NCBI GenBank assembly: GCA_963575745.1
Contig: CAUYUJ010016496.1
Location: forward strand, 1 to 64,000
Length of the DNA stretch: 64,000 bases
Origin: Prorocentrum cordatum
Taxonomy: Eukaryota; Sar; Dinophyceae; Prorocentrales; Prorocentraceae
Reading direction: 5' to 3'
Shown here piece after piece: positions 10,541-21,288 of this stretch. How positions within the stretch are numbered: the first letter of the stretch is position 1; the number at the start of each line of letters is the position of its first letter. Under the pieces are notes generated by a model. The model saw only the letters and a program-made list of their open reading frames with translations. It searched no databases and had not been told where the DNA came from. The translations under genes were made by a program, and so were the position numbers.

Positions 10541-10928
10541 GGCCCCTCCTCCTCCTCCGGGCTCGGCCTGGATCGGCGAGGTGGCCAGCCGACGCCCCCC
10601 GATCGTCGGGGATGGGGAAGGAGTAAACCCGTGCCACGAAGCACCCTGCTTGCCTCCAGGGTGCCCTTGGTTTTTCTTGGGTGTCGATGGTTTTGCTCTG
10701 GAGTGCGTGACGATCCCACACCAGAAATCAATGGATGGACGTCCTGGTGTCTCAGGGTTGGGTTTCTTGCGGAAGATGTCTTGTGGTCGAGCTCCTGCTG
10801 TATCAGTGGCACGCTGCCGTTGGCAGCCCGTCGGCGTGTGCCCCCCCCTCTCCCCTCGTCTTTGTCCGAAGGTCTGGCGCTCTTCTTTGACAGGAGCGCG
10901 CTGACGGATTCTCCACGGCGGCGTGCCA
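10541..10928. other. No supported gene
   Basis: May include a more decayed third copy of the 350-bp unit that follows (shared words around GATGTCTTGTGG near 10774), but this is weak. Confidence 0.35.
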
Positions 10929-11620
10929 TCGATGCAGTCGAACCGAGGTACAATGTCGAGGTCGGTTCGGGGAGGGCACCCCAACGTTCTTCGTGCTTGT
11001 CAGATGCTATTGTGCATCTTGGGGAGGGCACCTTGGGATGCTTGTGTTTTTTGGTTGGCCCGTGGAGGGTCTCGTCTCATGTTTTTGAAGAATGTTCTTG
11101 TGTCTTAGGTCCGGCATCAAATCAACGCGCCTAGTAAGGACGCGCGCCTTCATCTGGGGTGCGTACCCTTGTGTCCTTGCCTCTGCGACCCGTCCTTTGC
11201 CGTTTTCACTGGTCGCCCGCCGCCCTAAAAGATCACAACTTCGGCCTCCAAGGGCTTTGCGCCCTCACCACCCGTCCTTGATGCGGTCGGGCCGAGGTCT
11301 GAGATCGAGGTCGGTTCGGGGAAGGTACACTGATGGTCTTCGTGCCTGTTGGACGTTCTTGTGCGTCCCAGGGTCGGGCACCCTCGGAGGCTCTTCTGTT
11401 CTGCCGGCGGAGGGCCCCGTGTCTTTGAAGGATGTTCTCCTGTCGCAGGTCCGACTGTCTGTACACGTCTTGATTGTACAGTCAACCCGCATAGCACCGA
11501 GGGCACCCTTGCATCCTTGCCCCTTCGGCCCACCCTCAGCGACTTTCGCTGGCCAGCCTCGCTCGAACAACGTCATCATGGGCCTCCAAGGCCCTTGCAT
11601 CCTCACCGCGCATCCTTAGG
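10929..11620. repeat. Two diverged tandem copies of a ~350-bp unit
   Basis: Copy 1 (about 10929-11278) and copy 2 (about 11279-11620) share, in order, GATGC-GTCG, CGAGGTCGGTTCGGGG (10957 and 11306), CTTCGTGC, GTCT-TTGAAG-ATGTTCT and GGCCTCCAAGG. Open frames on both strands are not conserved between the copies. Confidence 0.7.
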
Positions 11621-12518
11621 ACACGGGTTGGCTGCACTGCTGCTGCTCCCCCGCGGTGCGCCGCGCCGCGCCGCGAGGGGCGCCGCGCCCCCCACCGAGC
11701 GCAGGCGTGGGCGGCGCTGCTGCGGCCGCCCCTCGGGGCCGACGGCGAGGTGCGCCCCGCCTCCGCAGCCGTGGCGCGCGCGGGCAAACGGCGGCTCCCA
11801 TGAGCCAAGGTTTTTTTTGGTCGGCGGCGAGCGAGGCTGCTCCTCCTCCCCCTCCTCCTCCTCCGCCTCCCCCTCCTCCCCCCCTCCCCCCCCACCTTCT
11901 CCTCGTCCAGGTGAGAAGGGGCGGGCCTCCTCAGAAGGCTCTGAAGTCCCCCTGGCCTTCTGAGAAGTGTTCTAAGCTTTCCCCGAAGACACAGAAAGCC
12001 TCTTAGAAGGCGCGAAGGCTTCTGAGAAGCTCCGCCGCCTTCCGAGAAGGCCTTTTCCTTCTCACTCCCCCCCTCGCTCGCCGCCGAGCGCGTTCTACTA
12101 CTCGCAAGTGCTGACTCGCAAACGTCAGGAAAACACATGCTCACCTCGACGTAATGGATCGTATATCTCCCACGGCGGATCCAGGGCATTTGCGAGCAGT
12201 TATTCTGCGAGTCGTGAAACGCGCTTGTCTGGTTTTTGAGTGCTTCCCACGAGCCAGGCAGCCAGGAAGACCCCCACCTCGTCGCGTCGTGAAGAGATCG
12301 CGCCAGCAGGTTGTTCTTGGCAGCTCTCGGCCTCTGGGGGCCCTTCTCGGGCGGGCCCCCAGGTCGTCCACAACGGCCCGGGGTGAACCGCCGGTTCCGG
12401 GGACGGGGTCCAGATATTTGGGGGTCGACGTTGCGAACAACGACACGACGTCGGAGTTGGGGGAGGAGGACATTTTTTTTGTTCCTTTCGCTGCGGGGTG
12501 AATCTCGGAGTCGGAGTA
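11621..12518. other. No supported gene; palindromic CTTCTGAGAAG cluster
   Basis: Between about 11925 and 12060 the palindromic word CTTCTGAGAAG and variants (TTCTAAG, CTTAGAAGG, CTTCCGAGAAGG) occur six or more times in 130 bp. Flanks are GC-rich with a CCTCC-rich stretch at about 11838-11900. Confidence 0.45.
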
Positions 12519-12660
12519 AGAGCAGGAGGAGGAGGAGGAGGAGGAGGACGACGACGACGACGAGTAGGAGGATGAGCGAGAGGACGAGGAGGAGGAGGAG
12601 GTGGACAAGGAGGAGGAGGAGGAGGAGGAGGAAGAGGAGGAGGAGGAGGAGGGGAGGAGG
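12519..12660. repeat. (GAG)n / (GAC)n triplet-rich tract
   Basis: Imperfect GAG triplets with an embedded GACGAC stretch. Long frames across it are homopolymeric. Confidence 0.85.
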
Positions 12661-13609
12661 GGGAGGAAGGGGTGAAGAGAGGCGAGTGGGGAGGGGAGTG
12701 ACTGATGCTCGCGCTGGGCATGCGAGCCTGTGCACCACTTCTTGCTCGCACGAAGTTTAGGGCTGATATGCTTTCTGTAGCTCCCTTCCTCCTTATCCGT
12801 CTTCCTCGAATTACTATTGACGCTTCGCGTATCCCCACCAGATGGGAGCGGCCCTGCATTGAGTGGTTCAGCCTTCTGCAGTTCGTGGTCGTTCCCCCGG
12901 CAGAGCAGACTGCAATCAGCTCACGTCAGTACTTTGCATCGTTTTGCCCCCGAACTGCGCGAGTCGGATACGATGTGCACGCACTGGCATTGGCTGGAGG
13001 TGGCTCAGCCTCGTGAACGCACCCCAGTGGTTTTCCTACTGCTTTGCGTTTAGTCGCGGATCAGCTACACTTCAGATTCAGTGAGCCTTGATGAGTCAGG
13101 CCTCGTTCGCCGCACCATCCTTGACTCGGGGTGCCGCAGTGAGCCTGTGGTAGTCGCTCGCTTTCGCTCTCTTCTTCCCCCCCCCGCCTCCTGGCCTCAC
13201 CGAGTGTGGTTCGGCTGGAGCTCGGCGCCGAAAGGGCGACTTCTCCCTCCCGTTCCACCGCCGGTCGCCGCGCCTGCGTCCCCACCTGTTTGGATGTGTG
13301 GGCCGGGCTCCTGCCGACGCAGCTTGCGTCTTAATGAGGGTCATTTTGTCCCTTGCGCGTGCATTCGCCTCGGTGGCCAATTTACATCGTCACGCGCCCT
13401 GGACGTTGTGTTTGCTCCCTGTCATCCGCCTTGGAACCGCGAGCCAAAATTACTCGACGCGGGGCTCCCCATATGTGCATCTCATTCTCTTGGTGCGTCT
13501 TTCTATTGATATCTGTCAATGAGCGCCTGTGTGTGTGAGGGCGAACCGCTCGCTCGAGACATTCCCACAATCTGCAAGCATGAGTGCGACCAATAGCAAA
13601 TCTGAGAGC
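12661..13609. other. No supported gene
   Basis: Mixed composition. I found no domain, tandem repeat or inverted repeat that I can support. Confidence 0.45.
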
Positions 13610-14080
13610 GACTGATTCTGAGTGTGAGCTAATCTGGGTGCGATTGAGCCTGGGTTTGATTGGGTATGCGTGTGCGTAAATATGAGCGCGAGTGCGTCTG
13701 TGTGCGAGTGGGTCGGAGTATGGACGAATCTGAGTGTGAGCCAGTCTGTGATTGAGCGGATCGTAGCATGATGAGTCTGAGCATGAGCGAATCTGGGTTT
13801 GAGTGGGTCTGAGTGTGAGAAAAAAATGTGTTAATGAATCTGAGTGCGAGCGAGCCGAGTGTGATTGGGTATGGATGTGAGGCAGTCTGAGTGTGAGTCG
13901 GTCTGCGTTTGAGCGGACCGAAGGATGATGAGTCTGAGCAGGAGCGAGTCTGAGTATGAGTGGTTCTGAGCGTGAGTCTGAGTGTGAGTAAGTTTAAATA
14001 TGGATATGAGCCAGTTTAAGTGCGAGTGAGCCTGCGTGTGACTAAGTCTGAGTATGAGTGAGTACGAATGCAGAACAGTG
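13610..14080. repeat. Cryptic GAGTSTGAG-type simple sequence
   Basis: Loose repetition of GAGTCTGAG, GAGTGTGAG and GAGCGAGTC words without a fixed period. The same kind of sequence returns at 15190-15480 on the other side of the 150-bp array. Confidence 0.75.
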
Positions 14081-14196
14081 AAGGAGAGCGGAGAGCGAAG
14101 GAGAGTGAGGCGGAAGCGTTTGAGTAAAACTTAAAGCCTTGGAACATCGAACCTCGATCGTCTGGCCCCGGCTACTCGAGTTGCCCACGTTCTCCT

Positions 14197-14239
14197 CCTC
14201 CTCCTTTTCCTCCTCCTCTTCATTATCATCATCATCATT

Positions 14240-14297
<58 letters not shown>

Positions 14298-14440
14298 CCT
14301 TCCTGCTTCTGCTCCTACCGTGTTCATGCTGTCCTCCTTCTCCTCCTCCTCCTCGTCCTCTTCCTCCTCCTCCTCGCTTCCTCCTTCTCTTCCTCCTCCT
14401 CCTCCTCCTCCTCCTCTTCCTCCTCCTCCTCCTCCTCCCC
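14197..14440. repeat. Compound (CTC)n and (TCA)n microsatellite
   Basis: CTC-rich sequence, then (TCA)n at about 14222-14295, then more CTC triplets to about 14440. Confidence 0.9.
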
Positions 14441-14447
14441 CTCCTCC

Positions 14448-15180
14448 TTGGAAGTGCGGAAACCAGCAAATCGCCTGAGACATCCTCCCACAACTGCTCC
14501 GAACGACAGATGCCAGGCATCATAACGGCCAAACCGCCTGAGACATCCCCGCAAACTGGCCGCGAACGTCCTCCAAATCTGCTCCGAAAGCGAAACATGC
14601 TGGAAGAGAAAATGACCAAGCCGCCTGAGACATCCCCACACAATCCCGCGAAAGGGGCCGATGGGAATACCCCCCCGCCGCTTCCCTTAGAGTGCTGAAA
14701 CCAGCGAATCGCTTGAGATATCCCCCAAATCTGCTCCGAGAACGAAACATGTTGGAAGAGAAAATGACCAAACCGCCTGAGACATCCCCACAACATCCCG
14801 CGAAAGGGGCCGAGGGAAATACCCCGCCGCCACTCCCCTTAGAGTGTTGAAACCAGCGAATCGCCTGAGACATCTTCCAAATCTGCTCCGACAGCGAAAC
14901 ATGTTGGAAGAGAAACTGGCCAAACCGCTGGAGACATCTCACAAAATCCCGCGAAAGGGGCCGAGGGAAATACCCCCCCGCCGCTCCCCTTAGGAGTGCT
15001 GAAACCAACGAATCGCCTGAGACATCCTCCAAATCTGCTCCGGAAGCGAAACATGTTGGACGAGAAACTGGCCAAACCGCTGGAGACATCCCCACAAAAT
15101 CCCGCGAAAGGGGCCGAGGGAAATACCCCCCCGCCGCTCCCCTTAGGAGTGCTGAAACCATAGAATCGCCTGACACATCC
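14448..15180. repeat. ~150-bp tandem repeat, four to five units
   Basis: Units begin with GAAACCAGCGAATCGCCTGA near 14455 (diverged), 14697, 14848, 15000 and 15151 (last one partial). Each continues through CAAATCTGCTCCG, ACATGTTGGAAGAGAAA, CCGCCTGAGACATC and GCGAAAGGGGCCGAGGG. Minus-strand open frames here are products of the repeat. Confidence 0.85.
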
Positions 15181-15189
15181 TCAACATCA

Positions 15190-15480
15190 GTGCGTGTGAG
15201 TCATCCGATGAGTGGACCTGAATGAGTGTAGTGAATGTATGAGTACAAGTACGAGTGAGTCTGAGTGATGAGTGAGCTTGAGTGATGAGTGAGTCTGAGT
15301 GGTGAGTGAATCGGAGAGATGAGTCTGAGTCATGCCTGAGTCCGAGTGATGAGTGAGTCTGAGTGATGAGTGAGTATGAGTGATGAGTGGGTCTGAGTGA
15401 TGAGTGAGTCTGAGTGACTGAGTGAGTCTGAGTGATGAGTGAGTCTGCGTGTTGAGTGAGTCTGAGTGGGTCTGAGTGAG
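15190..15480. repeat. GAGTGATGAGTGAGTCT simple sequence
   Basis: Repetition of GAGTGATGAGTG and GAGTCTGAGTG; more regular than the 13610-14080 tract. Confidence 0.8.
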
Positions 15481-15794
15481 AGGAATGGTTTGTTTTCGTC
15501 TGTGTTCTCCTCCGGCGCGGCCCGCCAATAACAAGAACCCCATACTAAGGATATGGGGAAAAATATCCCCACCATATCGCATTTTGCTCAGTGCGTGTGC
15601 ATACCTCGCATTCTTTGCGAATTAGCCCTGTACCGTGCCCCGGACGCCGCTTCCGCTCCCTGTCCGTTGCCTCGGAGCCGCCGACCAAAAAAGTATCCCC
15701 ACCAGCCCATCCAGAAACGATGTTTATGAGAGCTGACGGGGGGGAGAGCGGAAGAGGCACGCATAGTCGAACAGCGAGGGAGGCTTTGGAGGCT
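15481..15794. other. No supported gene
   Basis: Unique sequence between two repeat tracts. Nothing recognisable. Confidence 0.45.
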
Positions 15795-16045
15795 CCGTGG
15801 TGATCTCGAGTCGTCTTGGAGCGGTCTTGGGGCCGCTTGGAACATCTTGGGAGTCATCTTGAGCCAGCTTGGGCTATCTGGGCCATCTTGGAGGTCATCT
15901 TGGGCTCGCTGAGGCCGCTCGGGGGCCTCTTGGGGGCCTCTCGGGTGCCTCTTGGAGGCCTCTTGGGACTTTTGGGCGCTCTCTGGGCCCTCTTGGGGCT
16001 CTCTTGGGAACCCTGGAGGCCCTCTTGGGGCCATCTTGGAGGCTA
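15795..16045. repeat. CTTGG-rich degenerate tandem array
   Basis: CTTGG or CTTGGG recurs every 10-20 bp (GTCTTGGAG, CATCTTGGAGG, CCTCTTGGGG). It belongs to the same family as 42740-42960, 51240-52185 and 52560-52890. Confidence 0.75.
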
Positions 16046-16994
16046 TCGATCAAAAATCGTGAGGGGTGGCAAAACATTGCCCTCCAAGGGACCGAAAAAG
16101 GACGCTCTAACTCGTCGCGACCCTCTCCAGAAAAACTTCAGGGAGGGGAGGGAGAGGGTTCCCCTCCCCGAAGGGAAGAGGGGTTGCGGAAGAGAAAAGA
16201 GACCCTCATTAGACCACCTGTCGCCCACAGGGCTGGTGGGATTCATCCCCTCGTGCTGCTGACGGTGATGATGTTGTCGCTGCTGCTGCTCGTCGTCCTC
16301 GTCTTTTCCCTCGTCCCCGTTATCCTTATGTTCCACTTCGTCCCTCGTCCCTTTCCTCCTCGTTCTTCCCCTATGGCTGTAATGACATTGCTCGCCCTTC
16401 TGGTCGTCATCTTCTTCATGCTTCTGTTCGCGATCCACTTTTCCCTGCTCCTCGTCACCCTAGGATTCGTGCCAATGCACTTCCTTCCCCTGTTCTTCCA
16501 TCTTCCCTATTGCTACGTACCTCTGATCACTTTATATTCCTCCCTCTCTATCTCTATCAGACCGTCTCTCCCGATGGGAGGCCTGACTTGATCTTCAAAC
16601 GGCTCGTCATTGGCGCTGCTCACTGAACCATTCCCGTGTATCCCTACATCCGTAAGGGCTTCGCCCCCTGCCGTCGGCCCCCTCTCTCGGAGAATGGGCC
16701 ATGGAAGAGCTAAGTCATGAGGCTTTGGCGCTGTCGTGCAGCAGTATCGGAACTTCATGCGAGGCCGATTCGCAATCGGCAAAACCAACTGATCACAAGA
16801 GGGGTTACCACACAGGGCGATTGGTAAGACGTGTATGGTTTACGAGCTTGGTTACCACACCTTGGGATTAAAGGGCCGAGGGAGTACTCGCAGTTTGGGT
16901 TACCACGCCTTGCGATGGATGTGCGTGAGGGGTGGCACCGAATTTCAGAAATGTGGCAAATCCCCTGTGTTTTTGGACCCTGACCCCGCGGATC
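16046..16994. other. No supported gene; shared short blocks
   Basis: TCCGTAAGGGCTTCGCCCCC (about 16648-16667) recurs with one change at about 50940-50959. GGTTACCACACC words repeat at about 16804, 16850 and 16908. No coding signal. Confidence 0.45.
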
Positions 16995-17215
16995 TGCGTG
17001 AGGGGTGCCCCCAGCAATTCAGACAACGCGCCCAGGGGGTGCTAAAAATCCCGTTTGGGCCTCCCCCCCCCTCGCGCGGTCAATCAACCAGTTACAGTAA
17101 CCAGCAAGAAGCAGAACTGTAACACTGGAAACTACAACCTACGACTGGTACAGGAAACTGCGAACCTCGCGCCTACAGCCTGGTGGCCCCACAAGGGGGC
17201 TGGCGGATTTTCTCT
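16995..17215. repeat. Dispersed repeat, uninterrupted copy
   Basis: Shares AATTCAGACAACGCG, GAAGCAGAA-TGTAACA-TGGA-ACT, CTGGT-CAGG, CAGCCT and GATTT/GGCCCCACAA words, in the same order, with the flanks of copia element 1 (18594-18745 and 34699-34790). It therefore shows what the target looked like before that element inserted. Confidence 0.65.
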
Positions 17216-17459
17216 CCCCCGATCGCTCTCTCTCTCTCTCTCGCTCTCCCTCCCCCTTTCCCCTTCCCCCCTTCCCCCTTCCCACTCGCCCTTCCCTCGC
17301 GAGGGCGCCGCGACCATGTGCCCCAAGAGCCGGCAGCTGCCCCGAAGCGGCGAGAAGCAGCCTGGGACCCGCGGGTCTGGGGGGCGGAGCTGGGGGACAG
17401 CATGCTTCGATGCTCGTCTTGGGGACCTTCCTGGGGCCGACCTAACGGATCTGTTCGAC

Positions 17460-17572
17460 TCAGGCTCGACGCAGTTTCGACGCAGCTTCGACGCAGCCTC
17501 GACGAAGCCTCGACGCTGCTTCGACGCTGCTTCGACGCTGCTTCGACGCTGCTTCGACGCAGCTTCGACGCA
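17460..17572. repeat. 11-bp tandem array (TTCGACGCTGC)
   Basis: About ten TTCGACGC-GC units, most exact in the second half. Because 11 is not a multiple of three, every frame reads the same 11-residue repeat, which explains the overlapping open frames on both strands. Confidence 0.8.
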
Positions 17573-18593
17573 CGAGAAGAGCGAGTGGCTCCAGGAAGGT
17601 CCCCAGAATGAGCATCTGAGCATGCCCAGACGCTGTCCTCCTCCCACTGCCCTCGATGCTGCCGCATTTGATCTGGCTGCTGCCGAACACATGGAAGGGC
17701 ACGGGCGAATGCGCGCGGGCAGCGGATGTTGTTGCGCTCTGCCAGGCGTGATTGGTTGGTCGGAAAGAGCTCTTTCTGACGGTGCTGCCATGGGGGGGGA
17801 GGGGGTCTCAAATCCCCCTCCCGAAACGAGGGGGGGAGGGAGGGTTCTGGACCCCCCCTGAAGACTTACTCAAGAGGTTTGAGGCTGACGCCATTCCGGC
17901 GACCCCCAGAAGGGATAGTTCGCGACGATCGCGGACACCGTCCTGATCGCTCGAGGCTGAGTACATGGGCCCATCCGGGGTTCCTTGGGACCGTCGGTCC
18001 TGCGCGGGGCATGCTGCAGAGTGTCGACGGCGTGGGAGGCACGAGGGCGAGCTCGTCGACCGTTTCTCCAACAGGACTCTGGGCTTCTAGGGCGGAGGAA
18101 TCGCGGGGAGCGTGGGGTCGAACAGGTCGCGGACTTGCCCCTGCTCTCCCGGATCCCACCAGGAAGGAGGGAGCGGGGGAGATGGGGGGGAGAGAAGGCA
18201 CAGAGAAAGCAGGATGGAACCAGAGGAGGATGAGGAGGGTAATGAATGACGAGGGGGAGGGACGCACGGAGGGGATCAGGAGGAGTGGCAAGAGCATGGG
18301 TGCGAGGGAGAGGAGGTAAGGAGTCAAGGACGGGGGAAAGGAAGCAGAAAGGAGAGGACGGAGGCACGAACAATTTGCACTAGTCATTTCGATGTTTGGT
18401 ATATTGTTTGGTCCTTGCTGATGCCGTTGCCTGCCCCGACCCCACGCTCCCCATAATCATTTGGCTCCGAGGGGGCCCCCTTGAGGTGCTACGCAGACAT
18501 CCTTACTTACCGTGGCGGGATGGACTCGGAGTACAAGATTCACGTAGACCCAGCGCCAGAGTGCGCGCTGGAGCGCAAACCTCATGTATTTGT
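17573..18593. other. No supported gene
   Basis: GC-rich then purine-rich DNA (about 18160-18370). No domain or ordered repeat seen. Confidence 0.45.
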
Positions 18594-18745
18594 AAGCGTC
18601 CCACGGCCCCGCAGGAGGAATTCAGACAACGCGATCCGGGGACGGTAATTGGGCCCTTTTCGGCTCCCCCCGTCGCGCGGACTTCAAATTGAAGCAGAAA
18701 GCAGGATTGTAACATTGGAGACTTGAAACTGGAACTGGTGCAGGG
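18594..18745. repeat. Left half of the dispersed repeat interrupted by copia element 1
   Basis: Related to 16995-17150. It breaks off at the CAGGG target site 18741-18745 and resumes at 34699 with the same CAGGG. Confidence 0.65.
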
Positions 18746-18995
18746 ACTTTGAGGGTAGCTCTTTGGGAGATGTTATAGTATCGGGAGCATAGCTCGCGCG
18801 CCGCTGCCTTGGGCTCAAGGCACGCGCGCCCTATTTGCCCGGACACTGCTTGTGTTCGCTATGTGCTGGAAAGATCATTACATCGATCTTATCCTATCTT
18901 ACCCATCCACCCCTCATACTGTACTCACAGCAGAGCGATGGATGCTATTTGCCAGGCTATATGCCCTATTTGAGTTACCAGGCTCACTTTCGACT
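18746..18995 (+). repeat. 5' LTR of copia element 1
   Basis: 250 bp, starting ACTTTGAG and ending TTCGACT, almost identical to 34447-34698. It contains a TATA-like word (about 18774-18780) and a strong hairpin TGCCTTG-GGCT-CAAGGCA (about 18805-18822) inside a GCGCGC-rich palindrome. The first in-frame ATG of the Gag ORF (18961) is in this LTR. The termini are not the usual TG...CA. Confidence 0.9.
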
Positions 18996-19803
18996 TGGTA
19001 GCGGAGCTGGCCGCACTCTCGTGTGGTCAGCTCTTGCTCTTCTCAGCCTCATATTCTTCGGCACGATCTTCGTGACCACCTACCGCCCTGCGCCACCACT
19101 CCCAGTACGTTTACGAGGATCTATTCAAGAGCAAGAAGCTACACGAGAGGTACGACGTCTAGACGACCAGATTGGTACCATATACGCTTCATCATTGCGT
19201 TACTATCAACCGCTCGGCAACGAGCCAATAACGCAATACCTGAAGCAAGGGCGGGGAAACCCGCCAGACAGAGCGCCTCGAAGACTCGACAAGGCGCTAC
19301 CCCAGCGCGACACCGCTCATCATAACCGTCCTTCGTTACACATTCTCGGGCTAATCGTTTTCGCTATCATATGGTTCGCGCTGGGGGCAGCAATCGCACA
19401 CATGCGTCGGGGAGATAACAGCACCGATGGGCAAACACATGGCCCATATTGGGACCCTCAGGGTAATGTACCTTTTCGTGAGTACATTTACGAGGTCAAC
19501 GCGTGGCTCAACGTTACAAGCGGACGTATGACGCCACAGGCCCAAGCGGCCGCAATACAACGCGGCCTGGGAGGCCTAGCGAGGACACTCGCCATGAGGG
19601 TACCGCCTGACATCATAAACTATGGTGCTGATATCGACGGGGTCCACACAGACCCAGTAACTTATATCATGTTTCTCCTCAGCATGAAATTCGAACGCCT
19701 GGAAGATGAGCGACAGCTCACTTCCGGCACACAACTTATTGACTTCCATGTGCCTCACGGGGAACGAATCGATGTTACTCTTACCCGATTCGAAATGGCC
19801 TGA
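18961..19803 (+). pseudogene. gag: Gag N-terminal part of element 1, with two hydrophobic segments
   Basis: First in-frame ATG is 18961; the frame is open further upstream without ATG. The protein has a hydrophobic stretch after LGSGAG (TLVWSALALLSLIFFG, about 19014-19065) and a second one around LGLIVFAIIWFALGAA (about 19342-19395). The copia Gag core follows, with FREYIYEVNAWLNVTSG and FERLEDERQL. Element 2 continues through this point without interruption, so the TGA at 19801-19803 and a TAG at 19909-19911 are disabling mutations, or less likely read-through sites. Gag forms the particle and packages RNA; two membrane-type segments in front of it are unusual for copia elements. Confidence 0.8.
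18996..19010 (+). promoter_or_regulatory. tRNA primer binding site
   Basis: TGGTAGCGGAGCTGG directly follows the LTR and is identical at 53182-53196 in element 2. It starts with TGG (complement of CCA) and resembles the initiator-tRNA-Met primer site of other copia elements. It lies in coding sequence, where it encodes LGSGAG. Confidence 0.8.
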
Positions 19804-19926
19804 CTTGAGGCACAGTCGGCGGGACTCGACCTTCCCAACTTCCAACTGTTAACTACTATCCTATTCCGCGCCCTAGGCGTCGGCAACCAGAAGGCCACGC
19901 AACTCTTATAGCCACTCAATCACCAA

Positions 19927-21288
19927 ATGCCTCGAACACAACAACAGTATGATGAGTTGCTGGAGAGGATGCGTTCGGTAGGCCACCTATCCGAACGATC
20001 TCCTGGTAACATAGGATCCGTGTTTGGAAGAGGAAGGGGATCTGGTAGTGGAAATTTCTACACTACCTTAACCACTGAAGCCCAGCCTGGAAACGGGCCC
20101 TCAAACATATGGGCCGACGATTCAGGAGAAGCCACTGCTTTACTAGCAGGGGATCGATCACAACCAAGCTGGGCAAGCAGCCCTCCTTCTAGAGAACCAC
20201 AGCCACACCGCTCGTTATGGGGGGAATCAAATCCCCTAACCGACGGTGTATCCACCTATTTAGGAGACGAAGACTTCGACTCCGGCACTGATACAGACAC
20301 TATATCATCGGATGGTGTTGAAGCTCTAGATTGGTCTGATATCATGAATATGGATAATGATAATCAGCGTGCTGAGCATTTATTCTGGCTGTTACAACAG
20401 GCCAAGCGAAGGTGGAGGAGGTTCACACGAAAACCAGTTCGTCGCGTTAGAAGGAGGATACGTAGAAGTTTTAAAGGAAAGGGCAAAGGCAAGCGTGGTC
20501 GTCGGAGGTTGAACGGGCGAGATATCGCGGCATTTTTCCAGAGGCTCTCCGATGAACAACATGATGAGATATTCTTTGGGGGAAAAGGCCGTGGTAAAGG
20601 CCGTAGAGAGACCTCAGGTAAAGGTAAAGGTAGGCGGGGAAACCCGCGAGGTAGAGACGGCCAGGTTCTCAAATGCCATGAATGTGGTAGTACCGATCAT
20701 CTTGTGCGAGATTGTCCAGCGAAGGGAAATGGAAAGGGCATGTCGTCCGAAGTCCATTTCGGCTCGAGCACGCCATCCATTGAGTATCTGAGCCTCCAGG
20801 ACTTTGAGGCTATGGAACAGATATTTTTCACATGGGTCGTTGGCATGGACAACGTTGACGAGCTCGAGGGGTATGGTCATGGATTATACGCGTATTACCT
20901 CGAGTACGTCCGCCGGTTCGTCACGGGCAGTAATGAACTCACTCCCGTGGAACACGGTACGCTCGGACACGAGCCTCTTCCCTTCTTCGATTGGATGTTC
21001 GGGAACCCAGGCAACATCATGGCCTACGAGAGCGACGACGAGGACACCACTATAGAGGCTTCGCCTTCCGAGGTTCAACGGAACCTCGAACCTCCGCCCG
21101 AAATCCCGCCTGGACACAGGCCTTTTCTGCTGGGAGAATATCCCCATACTATTGAAGACTTAATTGAAATGGAGTCTCAAGCATTTGTTCAGGCCTTCAT
21201 TACAGGCTCCGTTCATACCTCCTGGTTCGCTTGCTCCAGGCGAATATGGACCGCGTACACTTTTGCAGACCCTCATGTGGATGCATGA
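19927..21288 (+). pseudogene. gag: Gag C-terminal part of element 1 with basic region and CCHC knuckle
   Basis: Same frame as the previous segment. It opens with MPRTQQQYDELLERM, which aligns with MPRTQADYDRLLTRM in element 2. A lysine/arginine-rich stretch (about 20400-20520) precedes a zinc knuckle with C-x2-C-x4-H-x4-C spacing (CHECGSTDHLVRDC, 20674-20715), the nucleic-acid-binding part of Gag. The similarity to element 2 then passes into the next frame, which indicates a one-base frameshift between about 21180 and 21288. The rest is acidic, disordered-looking linker. Confidence 0.8.

Noticed and set aside
14448-15180. CRISPR-like regularly spaced repeat
   Set aside because: The 150-bp units are contiguous and similar throughout, with no unique spacers; a eukaryotic tandem repeat fits.
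17132-17811. Open frames with 11-residue repeats on both strands
   Set aside because: They arise from the 11-bp tandem array, which reads the same in all frames.
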